This document shows, in pieces, positions 25,695 to 33,272 of a stretch of 64,000 nucleotides of DNA. The stretch is from positions 1,338,758 to 1,402,757 of the forward strand of contig CAXXKP010000001.1 of NCBI GenBank assembly GCA_963663665.2, in the 5' to 3' direction. This DNA comes from SABI01 sp963663665. GTDB taxonomy: Bacteria; Spirochaetota; Spirochaetia; Sphaerochaetales; Sphaerochaetaceae. Under the pieces are notes generated by a model. The model did no database searches. It was not told the DNA's origin and was given only the letters and a program-made list of their open reading frames with translations. How positions within the stretch are numbered: position 1 is the stretch's first letter; the number at the start of each line of letters is the position of its first letter. The position numbers and the translations under genes were made by a program.

Positions 25695-25987
25695 ACTATA
25701 TCTCCTTGACGATTTCTCGTCGTATTTTCTTAGTTTTCATTTATAGTATGTTCGTAAATTTAAAAACATACAAGTGATTTTATAAAAAAAGTAAAAAAAA
25801 GATTGACAAATAACAAAATATGTACTTATGTAAAAATAATATTATAGAATTATGAATAATGTAAAAAAAATACTATTTAGATAGAAGTGAAGTGAAGAAG
25901 TTAATTTTCCCCTAACGCACGAATATGCTTGCACCAGTTTCTTTACCTTGCTAAAATAGAGTATGATTACCTTGTGGAGGGATAGCC

Positions 25988-26470
25988 ATGAATATGTTTG
26001 ATGTCGCAATCGAAATGGAAATTGAAGGAGCCTCTTTTTATCAGAAACTAGCTGATCAGGCTGGGCATGTGGGATTATCAAGAATTTTTACTCTTTTGAA
26101 AGAAGATGAGATTAGACATAAAGCATATTTTGAAGGTCTGAAAAAGAATACAAAAGTAGATATTATTGCCTCTTTTGCTCAAAGTGATGAAGTTAAGCAT
26201 CTTATAGAATCATTTAAAAATGAAAACTTTTCTCAGTTGATGGACCAAAAAGAAGCATATGAGAATGCACTCGATATCGAATTAAAAAGTATTGAATTCT
26301 ACACAGAGCAAAAATCTCAAGTACTTGATGAAGAAAAACAAAAAATCCTAGAGATAATTATTAACGAAGAAAGAAGACATTACGACCTCCTCGATACTAT
26401 TATCGTCATGGTGAACCGTCCTTCTTCTTGGGTTGAAAATGCAGAATTTGGAGTTCGTGACTCTTACTAA
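25988..26470 (+). CDS. Ferritin-like / rubrerythrin-type diiron protein
   Basis: A 160-residue four-helix-bundle protein. Metal ligands of the rubrerythrin type are present in both halves: IEMEIEGASFY and KEDEIRHKAYFE in the first, then ALDIELKSIEFYTEQ and INEERRHYDLLD in the second, giving two E...ExxH pairs. It lacks the C-terminal rubredoxin domain of classical rubrerythrin. A role in peroxide reduction or iron handling in an anaerobe is expected. The start follows GTGGAGGGATAGCC. It is probably co-transcribed with the next two genes (28- and 21-base gaps). Confidence 0.85.
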   Translation: MNMFDVAIEMEIEGASFYQKLADQAGHVGLSRIFTLLKEDEIRHKAYFEGLKKNTKVDIIASFAQSDEVKHLIESFKNENFSQLMDQKEAYENALDIELKSIEFYTEQKSQVLDEEKQKILEIIINEERRHYDLLDTIIVMVNRPSSWVENAEFGVRDSY

Positions 26471-26498
26471 AAATACCTAAGAAAGCGAGATATACTAG

Positions 26499-27014
26499 AT
26501 GATTTTACAACAAACCGAGATCTTAGCTGCTTCAAATAAGTATAATTTTATAATTGGAAATCAAATTCTTACTAATAACCCTATCTATCTAATTCATTCA
26601 ATGGTAGATATTCGTCTTGTTGAAGGGGTCATTATAGTGTTGAATGAGATTTTAGGGTCTGTTAAATTTGATTGGTCTTCAGGGTACGACTTAGCTTCTC
26701 TTCAGAATGATATTCAATATAACCAGAAAGATAGAATTTTATCTTCTTTAGCGGTATTGTTTATAGCAACGTATAAATCTCTTCAAGACCAGAAGCTCTT
26801 GAATCTTCTTGATTTCTCAACAAATTTGTCTAAACCAACATATATATTCCCAACGAGATATGAACAGAATGTATATGGGGAGAGTTTCTCTTCAAGACAT
26901 AATATCCTTTACATAGAGCAATCAAAGATGTCGAATAAAAGAATATTAAAGGTGAAAAACCCAAATATTAAAAATATGATGCAAACAATCATAAACGTAG
27001 AGCAGTTACAGTAA
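26499..27014 (+). CDS. Hypothetical protein, 171 residues
   Basis: No family recognised. It is a soluble alpha/beta-looking protein with no signal peptide: ILAASNKYNFIIGNQILTNN near the start, a helical centre RILSSLAVLFIATYKSLQDQ, and a basic C-terminus MSNKRILKVKNPNIKNMMQT. It lies in the middle of a plus-strand run between a ferritin-like gene and an acetyltransferase, with short gaps. No strong ribosome site precedes the ATG at 26499. Codon use looks like its neighbours. Confidence 0.5.
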   Translation: MILQQTEILAASNKYNFIIGNQILTNNPIYLIHSMVDIRLVEGVIIVLNEILGSVKFDWSSGYDLASLQNDIQYNQKDRILSSLAVLFIATYKSLQDQKLLNLLDFSTNLSKPTYIFPTRYEQNVYGESFSSRHNILYIEQSKMSNKRILKVKNPNIKNMMQTIINVEQLQ

Positions 27015-27035
27015 AATGCATTTAAGGAGATTGTA

Positions 27036-27608
27036 TTGAAGCCATTGAATGAGAATCTAATCACCCAGAGGTTGACCCTTAGTCCACCTCATTTTGTTAT
27101 CTCAGATTCGTTACTCTCTTTCTATATACAGAACAAAGCGTTTCACGCTCCATTTGAACCATTAAAAGCAGAGTTGTTTTATACAAGTAACAGTATGAAA
27201 GATCTCTTGAAGCATCAAATAAAAGACCAGGACGAGTTGAGAGGATTGTATTTTTATCTTTTTTTACAAAATAGCAATGAGATTATTGGAACTATAGGTA
27301 TTTCCAACATAGTCTATGGGGCTTTCTGCTCTGCTTTTATAGGGTATCGTCTTAGTTATTCCCATCTCCATCAAGGATACATGGGAGAAGCTTTACAAGC
27401 AGTAATAGATTTTGGATCTACTGAGTATCATCTTCATAGGTTCGAGGCGAATATCATGCCAAGAAATCATGCTTCCATTCGCCTCGCTGAGTCACTAGGC
27501 TTTCGATTTGAAGGATATTCTCCTGAATATTTACAAATTTCAGGCTTATGGGAAGGTCATAATCATTATGCCTACATCAACCAAAATTGGATCCAAACTG
27601 AGGCCTAG
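27036..27608 (+). CDS. GNAT acetyltransferase, RimJ/RimL-like
   Basis: A 190-residue acetyl-CoA-dependent N-acetyltransferase. The N-terminus has the typical ITQRLTLSPPH; the acetyl-CoA loop region is HLHQGYMGEALQAVIDFGST, followed by LHRFEANIMPRNHASIRLAE and LGFRFEGYSPEYLQISG. This is the RimJ/RimL-type order. The start is a TTG, with AAGGAGATTGTA directly upstream. The substrate is unknown (a protein N-terminus, a ribosomal protein or a small molecule). It ends the short run that starts with the ferritin-like gene. Confidence 0.85.
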   Translation: MKPLNENLITQRLTLSPPHFVISDSLLSFYIQNKAFHAPFEPLKAELFYTSNSMKDLLKHQIKDQDELRGLYFYLFLQNSNEIIGTIGISNIVYGAFCSAFIGYRLSYSHLHQGYMGEALQAVIDFGSTEYHLHRFEANIMPRNHASIRLAESLGFRFEGYSPEYLQISGLWEGHNHYAYINQNWIQTEA

Positions 27609-28172
27609 AACTTAAAATAGGTATTTATATAATTTTGTTTTGTAGTAATTCATATATGTATATGCGACAAAAGAAGCACATTCAGTTATAGGGTCTATCT
27701 TACGATGCTCTGTGTAGAAGTATAGAAAATCTCTTATGAATTAATTTAAAAAAGAAATTGTAGTTTTTCCTCATTCTTATTCACGTATGTGTTTATCGCA
27801 ATTACTTTATATTACTCTCTATTTTTGTAGTATAAGTCTCCAAAATAGAAGATTCTTAATTCCCCATAATTGTTTTTTTTCTTAAAGAGTGAATTTTCTT
27901 CTTTGGTTTAGTCACATGTATGTTTTTCTGAATTTCAATATCGCTCATAAAAATATTGACTACCAGAATAATAAGAATGAAAATGGAGTTAGATTGAAGT
28001 TATGATTCTTTTTTGAATTGAACTTCTTAGAAGTGTCTCCATCTTTAGATATTGCTACGATATATGTTTCTATTACAGGACTATCTGTTCTACTTAAAAT
28101 ACAAACCTCAATGTCCCGCTACCAATATGTGTACGAGAAAGATAAAAACTTTCAATTACGTGAAGGGAAATC
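27609..28172. other. AT-rich intergenic region without a supported gene
   Basis: This stretch of 564 bases is AT-rich. Short open frames here lack ribosome sites and family features. It must hold the promoter of the orphan subunit gene. I searched it by eye for the TGTA-N10-TACA repeat seen near the fibre operon and found only half-sites. Confidence 0.5.
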
Positions 28173-28838
28173 ATGGGAAAAAAATGTAAATACTTTATTT
28201 GTGTTATATCTCTTCTTCTTTCAGCAACCGTTGGCTTCGCTACGACAACCGCTACCCAGAATATTGTAATAAATATTAATAAAAGCTACACAGGGGTTTC
28301 TGCTATCAGAATTTTTGATGGCTCAACGACAAATCCAACTATTACTTTTTCTGAATCATATCCTAGCACGTATATTGTTCCTTCTGCTGGATTGGAAAAT
28401 ACGACTTCCAGCATAGACTACAATACACTTTTAGAGAAGGAAGGTGGGTATCTTCAATATACAGTGAGGGGATACACAGGTGATTTTAAAATTACTGTTC
28501 ACTCACCTACACCTACCTATACAAATGATTCTCTCTATGTGAAAGGTTTTGACCCAGAGACAAGCGAGAATAGTAGTGGCTTGGATACATTAGGGACAGT
28601 AGTTTCTATGGCAAGATATGATGGGGGAGGGCTATGTATTCCTCGTGACTCAGGCAACGCCAGAGATTTTATCACAGGAATTGATGGAGTTAATACATTA
28701 ACGGGAACAGAAGTTGGTTCAGGTGTGGAAGGTAAAAACGACGGGGCTCTCTTACTATATGGATTTGAATCAGAACCAGGAGTAGATACAATTGCTGTTA
28801 CCTATACTATCCTTGCCGAAACTGCTTCTAATATGTAA
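28173..28838 (+). CDS. Orphan secreted fibre-subunit-like protein, paralog C
   Basis: A 221-residue exported protein with signal peptide YFICVISLLLSATVGFA and mature start TTATQNIVININKSYTGV. It matches paralog A along its length: IRIFDGSTTNPTITFSESYP, GGYLQYTVRGYTGDFKITVH, LGTVVSMA, SGNARDFITGIDGVNTLTGT and the final PGVDTIAVTYTILAE. The start follows GAAGGGAAATC. It stands alone on the plus strand about 8 kb from the fibre operon, between unrelated genes. It may be an alternative subunit expressed under other conditions, a minor component, or a silent copy. It is intact, which argues for function. Confidence 0.6.
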   Translation: MGKKCKYFICVISLLLSATVGFATTTATQNIVININKSYTGVSAIRIFDGSTTNPTITFSESYPSTYIVPSAGLENTTSSIDYNTLLEKEGGYLQYTVRGYTGDFKITVHSPTPTYTNDSLYVKGFDPETSENSSGLDTLGTVVSMARYDGGGLCIPRDSGNARDFITGIDGVNTLTGTEVGSGVEGKNDGALLLYGFESEPGVDTIAVTYTILAETASNM

Positions 28839-29019
28839 GTGATATAATGTAAAGAGGAATTGAATAGATAATTATTATACATACAATTATATGACAGACC
28901 CTCGTTATCAGTAATCTTGATAAGTTGCTATAGAAATGTTTTTCTACTTAAAAGATTGGCTCTTCCATAATGGAGTCCATTAGTATATAAATGATAAAAA
29001 AGTAGATAAAGAGGAATCA

Positions 29020-29637
29020 ATGTATACTACAACAAAACGGCTGTCAGAAATAAAGATTATCCCAATGATAAAGAATGTTGCCCTTAAAGATATCGATGAA
29101 TTAGTACATGCTCTTACTTTTGGTGGAATAGAAGCGTTGAACTTTTCTCAACAAAGTAGTGATGGGCTTGAATTGCTTCGCTATACTAATGCTCATTATC
29201 CTGCCTTTATATGCGGTGGTGGAAACGTCCAAACAAGTGGAGAAGCTCGTAACGCAATTGAAGCAGGTGCTAAGTTCATACTATCGCCTCTGTTTGACCC
29301 ATTGATGGTAGAATTATGTCAAGATAATGGGATTCCAATATATCCGGTAATCACCGATGGTGTTGTTGCTACGGAGTATGGTTTAGAAACAATAGCTCTC
29401 TATCCAGTTGAGAAACATGGTGGCAAAGAAACGGTAGATAAGTTATATGATCAATTTGGTATACACAGTATAGTTGCAGGTTCTATCACTGATGAAACTG
29501 TAAAAATGTATACATCGCATAAAGGTGTTATCGCAGTTACAGGAAGTTGGATGATTACGCAAGAGAATCTAGAACAAAGATTTTTTGATAAAATAGCTAT
29601 TGCTTGCCAAAAAACATTATTAGTTATCGAAGAATAA
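29020..29637 (+). CDS. KDPG/KHG-aldolase-fold protein lacking the Schiff-base lysine
   Basis: A 205-residue TIM-barrel protein with the Eda layout: SEIKIIPMIKNVALKDIDEL, CGGGNVQTSGEARNAIEAGA, KFILSPLFDPLMVELCQDNG, GVVATEYGLETIALYPVEKHGG and a final AVTGSWMI. In active Eda the strand before the phosphate loop reads L-K-x-F-P-A-E. Here it is IALYPVE, so the Schiff-base Lys is replaced by Ala. The E-V-T-L-R catalytic strand is likewise replaced (ALNFSQQS). It therefore looks like a divergent or non-aldolase member. It stands alone, about 250 bases upstream of the alpha-glucoside operon, with its own start after AGAGGAATCA. Confidence 0.75.
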   Translation: MYTTTKRLSEIKIIPMIKNVALKDIDELVHALTFGGIEALNFSQQSSDGLELLRYTNAHYPAFICGGGNVQTSGEARNAIEAGAKFILSPLFDPLMVELCQDNGIPIYPVITDGVVATEYGLETIALYPVEKHGGKETVDKLYDQFGIHSIVAGSITDETVKMYTSHKGVIAVTGSWMITQENLEQRFFDKIAIACQKTLLVIEE

Positions 29638-29730
29638 TACATCTTATCTAGATGAAAGAAATCCTCTTTTTACCAAATTAGCTATCTGAAAAGAAATAGT
29701 ATTTTTTTATAACACTTATTTTGTTTATGT

Positions 29731-29783
29731 TTGACTTACACAAAAAGATGTGCAAGAATATAGATAATTGGAAGCGCTTCCAA
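29731..29783 (+). promoter_or_regulatory. Candidate promoter and LacI-type operator of the alpha-glucoside operon
   Basis: TTGACT (29731-29736) is a good -35; AAGAAT at 29754-29759 is a weak -10 at 17 bases. Just downstream lies a perfect 16-bp palindrome, TTGGAAGCGCTTCCAA (29768-29783), with the central CG of LacI/CcpA-family operators. It is well placed to block transcription. The LacI regulator at 37583-38551 is the natural candidate to bind it. Confidence 0.7.
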
Positions 29784-29887
29784 ATAAGGGAGCATCTGCT
29801 CATTATAGCATTTTGAAAAGTGCTGTTAGCACTTCATATAATACGATGCTTAGGAGTATTCCTAGGATCAATAAAGGAGAGAATTAT

Positions 29888-31162
29888 ATGAAAAAAATTC
29901 TACTAATGCTCTTAATTGTCCTTCTTGTTAGTCCAGCGATATTCGCTGCAGGACAAGGTGAAACAACAAAACAGAGTGAGAAAGTTGTAAGGGTCTTCGG
30001 TGCTTTTGTAGATGAAGAACAAAGAAGATTTGAAGAGGCTATCAAACCTTTTGAAGAAAGAACCGGAATTGATGTTATTTATGAAGGTTCTTCAGAATTT
30101 GAAACACTGATTAGTGTCCGTGTAGAAGGTGGAAATCCACCCGATATTGCAGCCCTCCCCCAACCTGGCTTAATGAAACAGTTTGCTTCTCAAGGCAAAT
30201 TAGTTCCAATGTGGCCTTCTTTAGAGAAAACAGTTGATACAAACTATGCTCCAGTATGGAAATCCTTAGGTTCTTATGAAGGAACTCCTTATGGTGTGTT
30301 CCATAGAGTCAATGCAAAGAGTTTTGTGTGGTATCCAAAAAAAGCTTGGGACAAAGCAGGTTATTCGGTACCAACTACTTGGAAAGAGTTAGAGACTCTC
30401 ATGGATAAAATGGTTCGTGATGGAGTTACACCTTGGGCTGTAGGTATTGAAAGTGGTGGAGCCACTGGTTGGGCAGGAACTGACTGGATTGAAGATATTA
30501 TGCTTAGAACAGCAGGACCTGAAGTATATGACAAATGGGTATCTAATGAAATACCATTTAATGATCCAGCAGTAAAGAATGCATTCGACATCCTCGGGAA
30601 AATTTGGAAAGATCCAAAATATGTTTACGGTGGCACTAATACTATCTTGACAACAAGTTTTGGTGATGCCCCTTCTCCAATGTTTGCAAATCCTCCAAAA
30701 GCTATGATGCATAGACAGGGTAATTTTATCACAGGATTCTTCCCTGAAAATATCCAAGCAAATTTAGCTGAAGAAGTAGGCGTATTCCCACTACCATCGA
30801 TCAACCCAGAATTTGGTATTCCAGTACTCGGTGGTGGAGATCAGTTCGTAGTGTTTAATGACTCCCCAGAAGTAAGACAATTTGTTGAATTCTTAGCGAC
30901 TTGGGAATCAGGTGAATTGTGGGCACGCTCGGGTGGAGCACTCTTCCCATATCTTAACCAAGATTTAAGTGCATATCCTAATGATATTGAAAGATCTTTA
31001 GCTGAAGCATTGGTTAATGCAAAAGTTTTCAGATTTGATGCATCTGACCTTATGCCAGGACAAGTAGGTGCTGGTACATTCTGGACAGGTGTTGTTGATT
31101 GGTTAACAGGCAAATCGATTGATAGCGTTTTAAGTGATATTCAAAGAAGCTGGCCAAAATAA
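29888..31162 (+). CDS. Sugar ABC transporter substrate-binding protein (family 1)
   Basis: A 424-residue periplasmic binding protein. The signal peptide KKILLMLLIVLLVSPAIFA ends before AGQGETTK. The mature chain has the family-1 pattern VVRVFGAFVDEEQRRFEEAI, ERTGIDVIYEGSSEFETLIS and GNPPDIAALPQPG, plus a C-terminal DWLTGKSIDSVLSDIQRSWP. I place the start at the ATG at 29888, after AAAGGAGAGAATTAT; upstream in-frame codons overlap the operator. The neighbouring GH65 and GH4 genes point to an alpha-linked disaccharide ligand (such as trehalose, kojibiose, nigerose or maltose). It is first in the operon, and a hairpin after it probably raises its level over the permeases. Confidence 0.9.
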   Translation: MKKILLMLLIVLLVSPAIFAAGQGETTKQSEKVVRVFGAFVDEEQRRFEEAIKPFEERTGIDVIYEGSSEFETLISVRVEGGNPPDIAALPQPGLMKQFASQGKLVPMWPSLEKTVDTNYAPVWKSLGSYEGTPYGVFHRVNAKSFVWYPKKAWDKAGYSVPTTWKELETLMDKMVRDGVTPWAVGIESGGATGWAGTDWIEDIMLRTAGPEVYDKWVSNEIPFNDPAVKNAFDILGKIWKDPKYVYGGTNTILTTSFGDAPSPMFANPPKAMMHRQGNFITGFFPENIQANLAEEVGVFPLPSINPEFGIPVLGGGDQFVVFNDSPEVRQFVEFLATWESGELWARSGGALFPYLNQDLSAYPNDIERSLAEALVNAKVFRFDASDLMPGQVGAGTFWTGVVDWLTGKSIDSVLSDIQRSWPK

Positions 31163-31190
31163 GGTTCGTTAAATTTCAATAATCTTTATG

Positions 31191-31218
31191 TTTGCGGTCC
31201 TTTTTAAGGGACCGCAAA
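31191..31218 (+). promoter_or_regulatory. Intercistronic stem-loop between binding protein and permease genes
   Basis: TTTGCGGTCC and GGACCGCAAA form a perfect 10-bp stem around an 8-base loop. There is no U-tract after it. Hairpins at this position usually protect the binding-protein message and reduce read-through into the permease genes. Confidence 0.75.
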
Positions 31219-31249
31219 TATGTATACCTATCTCATTAGGAGTGTCTAT

Positions 31250-32362
31250 ATGAGTGAAAAAAACCAACTGATTGACTCAGCAAAACATACTTCAAGTATT
31301 TTGATTTCCTTAGGACGTCTTGCTGTTTCTATATTAATCCCTCTCATCGCCTTTGCTGTGTTATGGGCTGGATTTATTTTTTTAAGAGATTCTCAAGCAC
31401 CTCAAACCATTATTGCGCTTGTTGCGATAATTTGGGGGGTTGGAGGTATTGCTCTTCTTTTTTGGGTAACTGATTATATTGTTAATCGGCTCCCTATTCA
31501 CATCGGGAAAAAGATTCAACCATTCGTTTTTGTGGGACCAGCGCTAGTGATACTTGGGTGGTATCTATTTATTCCAACTTTAAGAAGTTTATATCTGAGC
31601 TTTTTTGGTCCTCAATCAAATAACTTTGTGGGGTTGAAAAACTACATCTATGCATTTACGGACCCTACGATGCTAACTGCATTCAGAAATAATCTTTTGT
31701 GGATAATTCTTGGCACGGGGGGAGCAGTCGGATTTGGCCTTATCATCGCTTTATTAGCGGATAGATCAAAACTGGAGAAAATATTTAAAAGTTTAATATT
31801 TATGCCTATGGCAATCTCGTTTGTTGGTGCTGGAGTTATTTGGAGATTCGTCTATGCATATAAACCAGCAGGTGAGGAACAGATTGGAATTCTCAATGCA
31901 TTAGTGTCTTTCTTTGGTGGAAACCCACAGGCATGGTTTACCTTGCGCCCATGGAATAATGTTTTTCTTATAATTATTCTTGTGTGGCTCCAAACTGGAT
32001 ATGCTATGGTAATCATATCTGCTGCACTAAAGGGCGTGCCTTCCTCTATAATAGAAGCCGGAAGAATAGATGGGGCAAAAGAGGTAAGGATTATTAGATC
32101 AATAATTATTCCTTATATTAGTAGCACCATACTTACGGTATCTACGACAATAATTATATTATCACTAAAAATTTTCGATATTGTATTCACGATGACGAAT
32201 GGTAATTATGGGACTGAGGTTATTGCCTCTATGCAATATAAGCAGATGTTCCGTTTTTACGACTATGGCCGAGGTTCTGCAATCGCAATTGTTTTGGTTA
32301 TCGCAGTAATACCCGTGATGTGGTACAACCTGAAACAATTTGGAAAGAGGGAGGGCTTTTAA
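31250..32362 (+). CDS. Sugar ABC transporter permease (MalF/UgpA type)
   Basis: A 370-residue inner-membrane permease. Two N-terminal TM helices (about 20-75) precede the usual six-helix core, which begins near VFVGPALVILGWYLFIPTLR. The coupling EAA loop is present: IIEAGRIDGAKEVRIIRSII, near residue 277. The start is the ATG at 31250, preceded by TTAGGAG; a frame from 31220 begins inside the hairpin region and is rejected. It ends one base before the next permease start and works with it as a heterodimer. No ATPase gene is in this operon, so a shared MsmK/UgpC-type ATPase encoded elsewhere is likely. Confidence 0.92.
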   Translation: MSEKNQLIDSAKHTSSILISLGRLAVSILIPLIAFAVLWAGFIFLRDSQAPQTIIALVAIIWGVGGIALLFWVTDYIVNRLPIHIGKKIQPFVFVGPALVILGWYLFIPTLRSLYLSFFGPQSNNFVGLKNYIYAFTDPTMLTAFRNNLLWIILGTGGAVGFGLIIALLADRSKLEKIFKSLIFMPMAISFVGAGVIWRFVYAYKPAGEEQIGILNALVSFFGGNPQAWFTLRPWNNVFLIIILVWLQTGYAMVIISAALKGVPSSIIEAGRIDGAKEVRIIRSIIIPYISSTILTVSTTIIILSLKIFDIVFTMTNGNYGTEVIASMQYKQMFRFYDYGRGSAIAIVLVIAVIPVMWYNLKQFGKREGF

Positions 32363-32363
32363 T

Positions 32364-33269
32364 ATGGTCGAAATAAAAAAGAAACGAAGAGGGTGGGGTG
32401 TCACTGTAAATATCATCCTCTTGCTTGTAGTTGTCATTTGGAGTGTCCCAATATTTGGTCTTCTTGTCTCTTCTCTTCGTCCTAAGCAGGCGGTTCAGTC
32501 AAGCGGTTGGTGGAACGCTCTTGATGAAGGAGCTACACTTACATTAGATAATTATAAACAAGTTCTAGGCGGTAGCAAATATACGTTTGTAGATTCATCT
32601 GGAGATGAAATTAGGGCGACAGGGGATAACCTTACACGAGCATTCTTAAATAGTCTTACTGTTACTATTCCTTCTGTGATAATCCCTATTCTCATTGCAA
32701 GTGCGGCAGCTTTTGGATTTGCTTGGCTCATTTTCCCTGGAAGAAAACTATTCTTTACAATTGTGGTAGCATTATTAGTGGTGCCTCTCCAAATAGCACT
32801 CATTCCAATACTCAGAGATTATCAAACTCTAGGTCTTACAGGCTCCTATTTAGGGATTTGGCTAGCTCATACAGGTTTTGGCCTTCCCTTGGGAATATAT
32901 CTTTTATTTAATTATATCAGTACAATTCCTCGAGATATATTTGAATCAGCATTTTTAGATGGAGCAAGACCAATGGTGGTGTTTTCTAGACTTGTATTAC
33001 CACTTTCTATTCCAGCGATTGCTTCTCTAGCAATATTCCAATTCCTTTGGGTCTGGAACGACCTCCTCGTTGCTCTTGTATTTTTAGGAGGTACAAATGA
33101 TGTTGCCGTTTTGACACAGAAATTAGCATCAATGGTTGGATCCCGTGGACAAGATTGGCACTTGCTTACGAGTGGCGCATTTATTACAATGGTTATTCCA
33201 TTATTTGTATTCTTTTCATTACAGCGATATTTTGTACAGGGGCTTATGGCAGGCTCTGTAAAAGGATAG
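32364..33269 (+). CDS. Sugar ABC transporter permease (MalG/AraQ type)
   Basis: A 301-residue permease with six TM helices. The N-terminal helix is VNIILLLVVVIWSVPIFGLL. The EAA loop is IFESAFLDGARPMVVFSRLV with LPLSIP after it (about residue 200). The C-terminus ends with the typical YFVQGLMAGSVKG. A periplasmic insert with DNYKQVLGGSKYTFVDSSGD is seen in AglG-like permeases. The start at 32364 follows GGGAGGGCTTTTAAT; the stop of the first permease lies just before. It is the second half of the transporter and is followed by the GH65 fusion after three bases. Confidence 0.92.
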   Translation: MVEIKKKRRGWGVTVNIILLLVVVIWSVPIFGLLVSSLRPKQAVQSSGWWNALDEGATLTLDNYKQVLGGSKYTFVDSSGDEIRATGDNLTRAFLNSLTVTIPSVIIPILIASAAAFGFAWLIFPGRKLFFTIVVALLVVPLQIALIPILRDYQTLGLTGSYLGIWLAHTGFGLPLGIYLLFNYISTIPRDIFESAFLDGARPMVVFSRLVLPLSIPAIASLAIFQFLWVWNDLLVALVFLGGTNDVAVLTQKLASMVGSRGQDWHLLTSGAFITMVIPLFVFFSLQRYFVQGLMAGSVKG

Positions 33270-33272
33270 TAG

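Noticed and set aside
27609..28172. TGTA-N10-TACA operator before the orphan subunit gene
   Set aside because: Several TGTA half-sites occur, but none has a TACA at the right spacing.
28018..28269. Plus-strand frame of 83 codons overlapping the orphan subunit gene
   Set aside because: It runs into the signal-peptide region of the subunit gene in another frame and has no family features. The subunit frame is supported by its paralogs.
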